Part shown: piece by piece, positions 1-9,483 of the stretch | Numbering within the stretch: the stretch's first letter is position 1 | Layout: each line of letters begins with the position of its first letter | Source of the DNA: Utricularia gibba | Lineage: Eukaryota; Streptophyta; Magnoliopsida; Lamiales; Lentibulariaceae | Direction: 5' to 3' | NCBI GenBank assembly: GCA_002189035.1 | Contig: NEEC01000415.1 | Span: forward strand, 1-24,262 | DNA: 24,262 nucleotides | Program-made: the position numbers and the translations under genes | The notes under the pieces: generated by a model | Seen by the model: only the letters and a program-made list of their open reading frames with translations | Told to the model about the DNA's origin: nothing | The model's database searches: none

Positions 1-1566
1 GTGCCCCCCAAGACCGCCTCCTCAAGTATAAAGTAAGTTGTTGAAAAAATCATGTGGGGTGCACGTGACATCTTACTTTAAACAAATGCATCATTATTTT
101 CGTCGACTCGCACCCGGTTGGGCTCATGAGCCGGACCGAACGCAGCGCCGGACCAAGTGCCCAGTGAGAGTGGCCGACACAAAACGAGAAGTTGTTCCTT
201 GAAAAACCTTGTAGGAAGCCCCTGAAAACCGAACGTTAATAAGTGCATCGCTTTAGTTGCCAGGCTACAACTAACTTTCGGCCCTAACCAACCTGACCTT
301 TTGTCCCGTTCTAGGTGCCCCCAAGACCGCCTCCTCAAGTATAAAGTAAGTTGTTGAAAAAATCATGTGGGGTGCACGTGACATCTTACTTTAAACAAAT
401 GCATCATTATTTTTCGTCGACTCGCACCCGGTTGGGCTCATGAGCCGGACCGAACGCAGCGCCGGACCAAGTGCCCAGTGAGAGTGGCCGACACAAAACG
501 AGAAGTTGTTCCTTGAAAAACCTTGTAGGAAGCCCCTGAAAACCGAACGTTAATAAGTGCATCGCTTTAGTTGCCAGGCTACAACTAACTTTCGGCCCTA
601 ACCCAACCTGACCTTTGTCCCGTTCTAGGTGCCCCCAAGACCGCCTCCTCAAGTATAAAGTAAGTTGTTGAAAAAATCATGTGGGGTGCACGTGACATCT
701 TACTTTAAACAAATGCATCATTATTTTCGTCGACTCGCACCCGGTTGGGCTCATGAGCCGGACGAACGCAGCGCCGGACCAAGTGCCCAGTGGAGTGGCC
801 GACACAAAACGAGAAGTTGTTCCTTGAAAAACCTTGTAGGAAGCCCCTGAAAACCGAACGTTAATAAGTGCATCGCTTTAGTTGCCAGGCTACAACTAAC
901 TTTCGGCCCTAACCCAACCTGACCTTTGTCCCGTTCTAGGTGCCCCCAAGACCGCCTCCTCAAGTATAAAGTAAGTTGTTGAAAAAAATCATGTGGGGTG
1001 CACGTGACATCTTACTTTAAACAAATGCATCATTATTTTCGTCGACTCGCACCCGGTTGGGCTCATGAGCCGGACCGAACGCAGCGCCGGACCAAGTGCC
1101 CAGTGAGAGTGGCCGACACAAAACGAGAAGTTGTTCCTTGAAAAACCTTGTAGGAAGCCCCTGAAAACCGAACGTTAATAAGTGCATCGCTTTAGTTGCC
1201 AGGCTACAACTAACTTTCGGCCCTAACCCAACCTGACCTTTGTCCCGTTCTAGGTGCCCCCCAAGACCGCCTCCTCAAGTATAAAGTAAGTTGTTGAAAA
1301 AATCATGTGGGGTGCACGTGACATCTTACTTTAAACAAATGCATCATTATTTTCGTCGACTCGCACCCGGTTGGGCTCATGAGCCGGACCGAACGCAGCG
1401 CCGGACCAAGTGCCCAGTGAGAGTGGCCGACACAAAACGAGAAGTTGTTCCTTGAAAAACCTTGTAGGAAGCCCCTGAAAACCGAACGTTAATAAGTGCA
1501 TCGCTTTAGTTGCCAGGCTACAACTAACTTTCGGCCCTAACCAACCTGACCTTTGTCCCGTTCTAG
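1..1566 (+). repeat. Satellite units 1-5, near consensus
   Basis: Units start at 1, 315, 629, 940 and 1254, with lengths 314, 314, 311, 314 and 313. Units 1 and 5 have the six-C form of the opening C-run; units 2-4 have five. Unit 1 has CCCTAACCAACC (one C fewer) and one extra T in the later T-run. Unit 2 has an extra T before CGTCGACTCG. Unit 3 has GGACGAACG instead of GGACCGAACG and lacks two bases in AGTGAGAGTGG. Unit 4 has seven A instead of six after TTG. The first base of the window coincides with a unit start as defined here, which may be chance. Confidence 0.95.
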
Positions 1567-2490
1567 GTGCCCCCAAGACCGCCTCCTCAAGTATAAAGTA
1601 AGTTGTTGAAAAAATCATGGGGTGCACGTGACATCTTACTTTAAACAAATGCATCATTATTTTCGTCGACTCGCACCGGTTGGGCTCATGAGCCGGACCG
1701 AACGCAGCGCCGACCAAGTGCCCAGTGAGAGTGGCCGACACAAACGAGAAGTTGTTCCTTGAAAAACCTTGTAGGAAGCCCCTGAAACCGAACGTTAATA
1801 AGTGCATCGCTTTAGTTGCCAGGCTACAACTAACTTTCGGCCCTAACCCAACCTGACTTGTCCCCTTCTAGGTGCCCCCAAGACCGCCTCCTCAAGTATA
1901 AAGTAAGTTGTTGAAAAAATCATGTGGGGTGCACGTGACATCTTACTTTAAACAAATGCATCATTATTTTCGTCGACTCGCACCCGGTTGGGCTCATGAG
2001 CCGGACCGAACGCAGCGCCGGACCAAGTGCCAGTGAGAGTGGCCGACACAAAACGAGAAGTTGTTCCTTGAAAACCTTGTAGGAAGCCCCTGAAAACCGA
2101 ACGTTAATAAGTGCATCGCTTTAGTTGCCAGGCTACAACTAACTTTCGGCCCTAACCCAACCTGACCTTTGTCCCGTTCTAGGTGCCCCCAAGACCGCCT
2201 CCTCAAGTATAAAGTAAGTTGTTGAAAAAATCATGTGGGGTGCACGTGACATCTTACTTTAAACAAATGCATCATTATTTTCGTCGACTCGCACCGGTTG
2301 GGCTCATGAGCCGGACCGAACGCAGCGCCGGACCAAGTGCCCAGTGAGAGTGGCCGACACAAAACGAGAAGTTGTTCCTTGAAAAACCTTGTAGAAGCCC
2401 CTGAAAACCGAACGTTAATAAGTGCAGTTTAGTTGCCAGGCTACAACTAACTTTCGGCCCTAACCCAACCTGACCTTTGTCCCGTTCTAG
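1567..2490 (+). repeat. Satellite units 6-8, eroded copies
   Basis: Units start at 1567, 1872 and 2183, with lengths 305, 311 and 308. Unit 6 accumulates many small losses: CATGGGG for CATGTGGGG, CACCGG for CACCCGG, GCCGACC for GCCGGACC, CACAAACG for CACAAAACG, and a shortened CTGACTTG. It also ends in TCCCCTTCTAG instead of TCCCGTTCTAG. Unit 8 has CAGTTTAG where the consensus has CATCGCTTTAG, and GTAGAAG for GTAGGAAG. These are the left part of a zone of high indel density that continues to about 3267. Confidence 0.9.
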
Positions 2491-2652
2491 GTGTGACCAA
2501 GTGCCCAGTGAGAGTGGCCGACACAAACGAGAAGTTTTCCTTGAAAAACCTTGTAGGAAGCCCTGAAAACCGAACGTTAATAAGTGCATCGCTTTAGTTG
2601 CAGGCTACAACTAACTTTCGGCCCTAACCCAACCTGACCTTTGTCCCGTTCT
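2491..2652 (+). repeat. Half-length satellite unit 9 (second half only)
   Basis: After TTCTAG the sequence reads GTGTGACCAAGTGCCC. It therefore jumps from unit base 3 to about base 150, deleting nearly all of the first half. What remains (162 bases) is essentially the second half-repeat, which normally begins at unit base 157. The junction lies about seven bases upstream of that half-repeat start, so it is not an exact exchange at the GTGCCC shared by the two halves. The copy also has CACAAACGAG and GAAGTTTTCC, both shortened. At its right edge AGGTG is missing, giving TTCTCCCCCAAG. Confidence 0.9.
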
Positions 2653-3267
2653 CCCCCAAGACGCCTCCTCAAGTATAAAGTAAGTTGTTGAAAAAATCAT
2701 GTGGGGTGCACGTGACATCTTACTTTAAACAAATGCATCATTATTTTCGTCGACTCGCACCGGTTGGGCTCATGAGCCGGACCGAACGCAGCGCCGGACA
2801 AGTGCCAGTGAGAGTGGCCGACACAAAACGAGAAGTTGTTCCTTGAAAAACCTTGTAGGAAGCCCCTGAAAACCGAACGTTAATAAGTGCATCGCTTTAG
2901 TTGCCAGGCTACAACTAACTTTCGGCCCTAACCCAACCTGACCTTTGTCCCGTTCTAGTGCCCCCAAGACCGCCTCCTCAAGTATAAAGTAAGTTGTTGA
3001 AAAAATCATGTGGGGTGCACGTGACATCTTACTTTAAACAAATGCATCATTATTTTCGTCGACTCGCACCCGGTTGGGCTCATGAGCCGGACCGAACGCA
3101 GCGCCGACCAAGTGCCCAGTGAGAGTGGCCGACACAAAACGAGAAGTTGTTCCTTGAAAAACCTTGTAGGAAGCCCCTGAAAACCGAACGTTAATAAGTG
3201 CATCTTTAGTTGCCAGGCTACAACTAACTTTCGGCCCTAACCCAACCTGACCTTTGTCCCGTTCTAG
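2653..3267 (+). repeat. Satellite units 10-11, eroded copies
   Basis: Units start at about 2653 and 2958, with lengths 305 and 310. Unit 10 lacks the usual AGGTG at its start and has AGACGCC for AGACCGCC, CACCGG for CACCCGG, GGACAAG for GGACCAAG and GTGCCAG for GTGCCCAG. Unit 11 begins CTAGTGCC (one G missing at the unit join), has GCCGACC for GCCGGACC, and carries the two-base deletion CATCTTTAG for CATCGCTTTAG that recurs in units 15, 23 and 51. Confidence 0.9.
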
Positions 3268-6076
3268 GTGCCCCCAAGACCGCCTCCTCAAGTATAAAGT
3301 AAGTTGTTGAAAAAATCATGTGGGGTGCACGTGACATCTTACTTTAAACAAATGCATCATTATTTTCGTCGACTCGCACCCGGTTGGGCTCATGAGCCGG
3401 ACCGAACGCAGCGCCGGACCAAGTGCCCAGTGAGAGTGGCCGACACAAAACGAGAAGTTGTTCCTTGAAAAACCTTGTAGGAAGCCCCTGAAAACCGAAC
3501 GTTAATAAGTGCATCGCTTTAGTTGCCAGGCTACAACTAACTTTCGGCCCTAACCCAACCTGACCTTTGTCCCGTTCTAGGTGCCCCCCAAGACCGCCTC
3601 CTCAAGTATAAAGTAAGTTTTGAAAAAATCATGTGGGGTGCACGTGACATCTTACTTTAAACAAATGCATCATTATTTTCGTCGACTCGCACCCGGTTGG
3701 GCTCATGAGCCGGACCGAACGCAGCGCCGGACCAAGTGCCCAGTGAGAGTGGCCGACACAAAACGAGAAGTTGTTCCTTGAAAAACCTTGTAGGAAGCCC
3801 CTGAAAACCGAACGTTAATAAGTGCATCGCTTTAGTTGCCAGGCTACAACTAACTTTCGGCCCTAACCCAACCTGACCTTTGTCCCGTTCTAGTGCCCCC
3901 CAAGACCGCCTCCTCAAGTATAAAGTAAGTTGTTGAAAAAATCATGTGGGTGCACGTGACATCTTACTTTAAACAAATGCATCATTATTTTCGTCGACTC
4001 GCACCCGGTTGGGCTCATGAGCCGGACGAACGCAGCGCCGGACCAAGTGCCCAGTGAGAGTGGCCGACACAAAACGAGAAGTTGTTCCTTGAAAAACCTG
4101 TAGGAAGCCCCTGAAAACCGAACGTTAATAAGTGCATCGCTTTAGTTGCCAGGCTACAACTAACTTTCGGCCCTAACCCAACCTGACCTTTGTCCCGTTC
4201 TAGGTGCCCCCCAAGACCGCCTCCTCAAGTATAAAGTAAGTTGTTGAAAAAATCATGTGGGGTGCACGTGACATCTTACTTTAAACAAATGCATCATTAT
4301 TTTCGTCGACTCGCACCCGGTTGGGCTCATGAGCCGGACCGAACGCAGCGCCGGACCAAGTGCCCAGTGAGAGTGGCCGACACAAAACGAGAAGTTGTTC
4401 CTTGAAAAACCTTGTAGGAAGCCCCTGAAAACCGAACGTTAATAAGTGCATCTTTAGTTGCCAGGCTACAACTAACTTTCGGCCCTAACCCAACCTGACC
4501 TTTGTCCCGTTCTAGTGCCCCCAAGACCGCCTCCTCAAGTATAAAGTAAGTTGTTGAAAAAATCATGTGGGTGCACGTGACATCTTACTTTAAACAAATG
4601 CATCATTATTTTCGTCGACTCGCACCCGGTTGGGCTCATGAGCCGGACCGAACGCAGCGCCGGACCAAGTGCCCAGTGAGAGTGGCCGACACAAAACGAG
4701 AAGTTGTTCCTTGAAAAACCTTGTAGGAAGCCCCTGAAAACCGAACGTTAATAAGTGCATCGCTTTAGTTGCCAGGCTACAACTAACTTTCGGCCCTAAC
4801 CCAACCTGACCTTTGTCCCGTTCTAGGTGCCCCCCAAGACCGCCTCCTCAAGTATAAAGTAAGTTGTTGAAAAAATCATGTGGGGTGCACGTGACATCTT
4901 ACTTTAAACAAATGCATCATTATTTTCGTCGACTCGCACCCGGTTGGGCTCATGAGCCGGACCGAACGCAGCGCCGGACCAAGTGCCCAGTGAGAGTGGC
5001 CGACACAAAACGAGAAGTTGTTCCTTGAAAAACCTTGTAGGAAGCCCCTGAAAACCGAACGTTAATAAGTGCATCGCTTTAGTTGCCAGGCTACAACTAA
5101 CTTTCGGCCCTAACCCAACCTGACCTTTGTCCCGTTCTAGGTCCCCCAAGACCGCCTCCTCAAGTATAAAGTAAGTTGTTGAAAAAATCATGTGGGGTGC
5201 ACGTGACATCTTACTTTAAACAAATGCATCATTATTTTCGTCGACTCGCACCCGGTTGGGCTCATGAGCCGGACCGAACGCAGCGCCGGACCAAGTGCCC
5301 AGTGAGAGTGGCCGACACAAAACGAGAAGTTGTTCCTTGAAAAACCTTGTAGGAAGCCCCTGAAAACCGAACGTTAATAAGTGCATCGCTTTAGTTGCCA
5401 GGCTACAACTAACTTTCGGCCCTAACCCAACCTGACCTTTGTCCCGTTCTAGGTGCCCCCCAAGACCGCCTCCTCAAGTATAAAGTAAGTTGTTGAAAAA
5501 ATCATGTGGGTGCACGTGACATCTTACTTTAAACAAATGCATCATTATTTTCGTCGACTCGCACCCGGTTGGGCTCATGAGCCGGACCGAACGCAGCGCC
5601 GGACCAAGTGCCCAGTGAGAGTGGCCGACACAAAACGAGAAGTTGTTCCTTGAAAAACCTTGTAGGAAGCCCCTGAAAACCGAACGTTAATAAGTGCATC
5701 GCTTAGTTGCCAGGCTACAACTAACTTTCGGCCCTAACCCAACCTGACCTTTGTCCCGTTCTAGGTGCCCCCAAGACCGCCTCCTCAAGTATAAAGTAAG
5801 TTGTTGAAAAAATCATGTGGGGTGCACGTGACATCTTACTTTAAACAAATGCATCATTATTTTCGTCGACTCGCACCGGTTGGGCTCATGAGCCGGACCG
5901 AACGCAGCGCCGGACCAAGTGCCCAGTGAGAGTGGCCGACACAAAACGAGAAGTTGTTCCTTGAAAAACCTTGTAGGAAGCCCCTGAAAACCGAACGTTA
6001 ATAAGTGCATCGCTTTAGTTGCCAGGCTACAACTAACTTTCGGCCCTAACCCAACCTGACCTTTGTCCCGTTCTAG
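3268..6076 (+). repeat. Satellite units 12-20
   Basis: Units start at 3268, 3581, 3893, 4204, 4515, 4827, 5141, 5453 and 5765, with lengths 311-314. Scattered variants: unit 13 AAGTTTTGAAA (a G lost); units 14 and 16 open with CTAGTG; units 14, 16 and 19 have GTGGGTGC for GTGGGGTGC; unit 14 GGACGAACG and ACCTGTAGG; unit 15 the CATCTTTAG deletion; unit 18 GTCCCCC (G missing); unit 19 CGCTTAG (one T fewer); unit 20 CACCGG. All are small indels rather than base changes. Confidence 0.95.
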
Positions 6077-6386
6077 GTGCCCCCCAAGACCGCCTCCTCA
6101 AGTATAAAGTAAGTTGTTGAAAAAATCATGTGGGGTGCACGTGACATCTTACTTTAAACAAATGCATCATTATTTTCGTCGACTCGCACCCGGTTGGGCT
6201 CATGAGCCGGACCGAACGCAGCGCCGGACCAAGCCCAGTGAGAGTGGCCGACACAAAACGAGAAGTTGTTCCTTGAAAAACCTTGTAGGAAGCCCCTGAA
6301 AACCGAACGTTAATAAGTGCATCGCTTTAGTTGCCAGGCTACAACTAACTTTCGGCCCTAACCCAACCTGACCTTTGTCCCTTCTA
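6077..6386 (+). repeat. Satellite unit 21
   Basis: This 310-base unit lacks TG in AAGTGCCCAG, giving AAGCCCAG, a deletion also seen in unit 70. It ends in GTCCCTTCTAG, without the usual G between the C-run and TTCTAG. The G at the join to the next unit is single (CTAGTG). It is the first of three adjacent disturbed copies. Confidence 0.92.
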
Positions 6387-6672
6387 GTGCCCCCCAAGAC
6401 CGCCTCCTCAAGTATAAAGTAAGTTGTTGAAAAAATCATGTGGGTGCACGTGACATCTTACTTTAAACAAATGCATCATTATTTTCGTCGACTCGCACCC
6501 GGTTGGGCTCATCGCGAGTGGAAGTGCACACCCGACACAAAACGAGAAGTTGTTCCTTGAAAAACCTTGTAGGAAGCCCCTGAAAACCGAACGTTAATAA
6601 GTGCATCGCTTTAGTTGCCAGGCTACAACTAACTTTCGGCCCTAACCCAACCTGACCTTTGTCCCGTTCTAG
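6387..6672 (+). repeat. Satellite unit 22 with a replaced internal block
   Basis: The copy is 286 bases. After GGGCTCAT the normal block of about 46 bases (the right arm of the central palindrome, the CGCAGCGCC stretch and the start of the second half-repeat) is absent. In its place is about 19 bases at 6513-6531 (CGCGAGTGGAAGTGCACAC), after which CCGACACAAAACG resumes the consensus. The 19 bases loosely resemble a shortened version of CGCAGCGCCGGACCAAGTGC, so it may be a garbled copy of the same block. The unit also has GTGGGTGC. Confidence 0.9.
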
Positions 6673-6978
6673 GTGCCCCCAAGACCGCCTCCTCAAGTAT
6701 AAAGTAAGTTGTTGAAAAAATCATGTGGGGTGCACGTGACATCTTACTTTAAACAAATGCATCATTATTTTCGTCGACTCGCACCCGGTTGGGCTCATGA
6801 GCCCCGAACGCAGCGCCGGACCAAGTGCCCAGTGAGTGGCCGACACAAAACGAGAAGTTGTTCCTTGAAAAACCTTGTAGGAAGCCCCTGAAAACCGAAC
6901 GTTAATAAGTGCATCTTTAGTTGCCAGGCTACAACTAACTTTCGGCCCTAACCCAACCTGACCTTTGTCCCGTTCTAG
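6673..6978 (+). repeat. Satellite unit 23 with three small deletions
   Basis: The copy is 306 bases. Relative to consensus it has GAGCCCCGAACG (three bases lost), AGTGAGTGG (two bases lost, also seen in unit 70) and CATCTTTAG (two bases lost, shared with units 11, 15 and 51). These account exactly for the seven-base shortfall from 313. Confidence 0.92.
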
Positions 6979-9195
6979 GTGCCCCCCAAGACCGCCTCCT
7001 CAAGTATAAAGTAAGTTGTTGAAAAAATCATGTGGGGTGCACGTGACATCTTACTTTAAACAAATGCATCATTATTTTCGTCGACTCGCACCCGGTTGGG
7101 CTCATGAGCCGGACCGAACGCAGCGCCGGACCAAGTGCCCAGTGAGAGTGGCCGACACAAAACGAGAAGTTGTTCCTTGAAAAACCTTGTAGGAAGCCCC
7201 TGAAAACCGAACGTTAATAAGTGCATCGCTTTAGTTGCCAGGCTACAACTAACTTTCGGCCCTAACCCAACCTGACCTTTGTCCCGTTCTAGGTGCCCCC
7301 AAGACCGCCTCCTCAAGTATAAAGTAAGTTGTTGAAAAAATCATGTGGGGTGCACGTGACATCTTACTTTAAACAAATGCATCATTATTTTCGTCGACTC
7401 GCACCCGGTTGGGCTCATGAGCCGGACCGAACGCAGCGCCGGACCAAGTGCCCAGTGAGAGTGGCCGACACAAAACGAGAAGTTGTTCCTTGAAAAACCT
7501 TGTAGGAAGCCCCTGAAAACCGAACGTTAATAAGTGCATCGCTTTAGTTGCCAGGCTACAACTAACTTTCGGCCCTAACCCAACCTGACCTTTGTCCCGT
7601 TCTAGGTGCCCCCAAGACCGCCTCCTCAAGTATAAAGTAAGTTGTTGAAAAAATCATGTGGGGTGCACGTGACATCTTACTTTAAACAAATGCATCATTA
7701 TTTTCGTCGACTCGCACCCGGTTGGCTCATGAGCCGGACCGAACGCAGCGCCGGACCAAGTGCCCAGTGAGAGTGGCCGACACAAAACGAGAAGTTGTTC
7801 CTTGAAAAACCTTGTAGGAAGCCCCTGAAAACCGAACGTTAATAAGTGCATCGCTTTAGTTGCCAGGCTACAACTAACTTTCGGCCCTAACCCAACCTGA
7901 CCTTTGTCCCGTTCTAGGTGCCCCCAAGACCGCCTCCTCAAGTATAAAGTAAGTTGTTGAAAAAATCATGTGGGGTGCACGTGACATCTTACTTTAAACA
8001 AATGCATCATTATTTTCGTCGACTCGCACCCGGTTGGGCTCATGAGCCGGACCGAACGCAGCGCCGGACCAAGTGCCCAGTGAGAGTGGCCGACACAAAA
8101 CGAGAAGTTGTTCCTTGAAAAACCTTGTAGGAAGCCCCTGAAAACGAACGTTAATAAGTGCATCGCTTTAGTTGCCAGGCTACAACTAACTTTCGGCCCT
8201 AACCCAACCTGACCTTTGTCCCGTTCTAGGTGCCCCCCAAGACCGCCTCCTCAAGTATAAAGTAAGTTGTTGAAAAAATCATGTGGGGTGCACGTGACAT
8301 CTTACTTTAAACAAATGCATCATTATTTTCGTCGACTCGCACCGGTTGGGCTCATGAGCCGGACCGAACGCAGCGCCGGACCAAGTGCCCAGTGAGAGTG
8401 GCCGACACAAAACGAGAAGTTGTTCCTTGAAAAACCTTGTAGGAAGCCCCTGAAAACCGAACGTTAATAAGTGCATCGCTTTAGTTGCCAGGCTACAACT
8501 AACTTTCGGCCCTAACCCAACCTGACCTTTGTCCCGTTCTAGGTGCCCCCCAAGACCGCCTCCTCAAGTATAAAGTAAGTTGTTGAAAAAATCATGTGGG
8601 GTGCACGTGACATCTTACTTTAAACAAATGCATCATTATTTTCGTCGACTCGCACCGGTTGGGCTCATGAGCCGGACCGAACGCAGCGCCGGACCAAGTG
8701 CCCAGTGAGAGTGGCCGACACAAAACGAGAAGTTGTTCCTTGAAAAACCTTGTAGGAAGCCCCTGAAAACCGAACGTTAATAAGTGCATCGCTTTAGTTG
8801 CCAGGCTACAACTAACTTTCGGCCCTAACCCAACCTGACCTTTGTCCCGTTCTAGGTGCCCCCCAAGACCGCCTCCTCAAGTATAAAGTAAGTTGTTGAA
8901 AAAATCATGTGGGGTGCACGTGACATCTTACTTTAAACAAATGCATCATTATTTTCGTCGACTCGCACCCGGTTGGGCTCATGAGCCGGACCGAACGCAG
9001 CGCCGGACCAAGTGCCCAGTGAGAGTGGCCGACACAAAACGAGAAGTTGTTCCTTGAAAAACCTTGTAGGAAGCCCCTGAAAACCGAACGTTAATAAGTG
9101 CATCGCTTTAGTTGCCAGGCTACAACTAACTTTCGGCCCTAACCCAACCTGACCTTTGTCCCGTTCTAGGTGCCCCCCAAGACCGCCTCCTCAAG

Positions 9196-9202
9196 TATAA
9201 AG
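9196..9202 (+). promoter_or_regulatory. TATAAAG, TATA-box-like motif in each unit
   Basis: TATAAAG lies at unit bases 27-33 and is preserved in nearly every copy. It resembles a eukaryotic TATA box, but a seven-base A/T motif is expected by chance and no gene lies downstream. If the array is transcribed into satellite RNA this is one candidate position. Nothing in the sequence shows that it is. Confidence 0.12.
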
Positions 9203-9230
9203 TAAGTTGTTGAAAAAATCATGTGGGGTG

Positions 9231-9236
9231 CACGTG
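9231..9236. promoter_or_regulatory. CACGTG (E-box/G-box core) in each unit
   Basis: CACGTG overlaps the palindrome GTGCAC to form GTGCACGTGAC. On the minus strand it reads GTCACGTG, which fits the bHLH-site consensus RTCACRTG known as yeast CDEI, and it is also a plant G-box core. It is present in nearly all units and lost in unit 70. Binding by any protein is not shown, and a six-base match alone is weak. Confidence 0.2.
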
Positions 9237-9283
9237 ACATCTTACTTTAAACAAATGCATCATTATTTTCGTCGACTCGCACC

Positions 9284-9307
9284 CGGTTGGGCTCATGAGC
9301 CGGACCG
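9284..9307. repeat. Central dyad with perfect 12-base palindrome in each unit
   Basis: GGCTCATGAGCC at 9290-9301 is a perfect palindrome. Its flanks extend the symmetry: CGGT at 9284-9287 pairs with ACCG at 9304-9307 across two mismatched positions. Counting only perfect pairs, that is ten of twelve in a 24-base dyad, which could extrude as a small hairpin or bind a symmetric protein dimer. It recurs in nearly every unit and is destroyed in units 22 and 70. Confidence 0.6.
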
Positions 9308-9325
9308 AACGCAGCGCCGGACCAA

Positions 9326-9483
9326 GTGCCCAGTGAGAGTGGCCGACACAAAACGAGAAGTTGTTCCTTGAAAAACCTTGTAGGAAGCCCCTGAAAACCG
9401 AACGTTAATAAGTGCATCGCTTTAGTTGCCAGGCTACAACTAACTTTCGGCCCTAACCCAACCTGACCTTTGTCCCGTTCTAG
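9326..9483 (+). repeat. Half-repeat B of the reference unit (unit 31)
   Basis: These 158 bases open with GTGCCCAGTGAG. They contain AAGTTGTTCCTTGAAAAACC (9358-9377), matching half A with a three-base insertion, and ACGTTAATAAGTGCATC (9402-9418), matching ACTTTAAACAAATGCATC in half A. Offsets between paired blocks are 156, 154, 157 and 157-158 bases. The right part, including the TTAGTTG stem and CCCTAACCCAACC, has diverged strongly from half A. Unit 9 at 2491-2652 is nearly a free-standing copy of this half. Confidence 0.65.
9422..9443. repeat. Inverted repeat TTAGTTG / CAACTAA in each unit
   Basis: TTAGTTG at 9422-9428 pairs perfectly with CAACTAA at 9437-9443 around an eight-base loop (CCAGGCTA). 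It lies in the second half-repeat and has no obvious partner in the first. No U-run follows, so it is not a terminator. It may simply be a chance or structural dyad of the satellite. Confidence 0.4.

Larger units (their letters stand above)
9170..9325 (+). repeat. Half-repeat A of the reference unit (unit 31)
   Basis: These 156 bases open with GTGCCCCCC and end just before the second GTGCCC at 9326. The half contains AAGTTGTT followed by TGAAAAAA (9204-9218), ACTTTAAACAAATGCATC (9244-9261), the CACGTG motif and the central palindrome. The same-order blocks in the following half suggest both descend from one sequence of about 156 bases. The division is mine, made by eye; a self-alignment of the consensus would test it. 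Confidence 0.65.

Noticed and set aside
7056-7316. Recurrent minus-strand open frame of about 86 codons, with extended versions to about 112 codons elsewhere, for example 18851-19189
   Set aside because: The 86-codon frame opens with TTG rather than ATG, and the frames are products of the repeat itself. The unit length is usually not a multiple of three, and one-base indels shift or truncate the frame from copy to copy, with no sign of codon-level constraint.
9281-9305. Resemblance of GGGCTCATGAGCC to a tRNA-Met anticodon arm, suggesting a tRNA or tRNA-derived SINE
   Set aside because: No acceptor stem, T-arm or B-box (GGTTCGA-type) sequence lies at the right distance; the match is just the short palindrome.
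9265-9307. Possible CENP-B box near TTTTCGTCGACTCGCACCCGG and its reverse complement
   Set aside because: The core positions of the CENP-B consensus (TTCG, then A, then CGGG at fixed spacing) are not all met on either strand.
9365-9385. TTCCT / AGGAA inverted repeat as a rho-independent terminator
   Set aside because: The stem is only five bases with a 13-base loop and no T-run follows; there is also no gene upstream to terminate.
9443-9465. CCCTAACCC resembling a vertebrate-type telomere repeat
   Set aside because: It is only about one and a half telomere units within a diverged part of the satellite and is not iterated.
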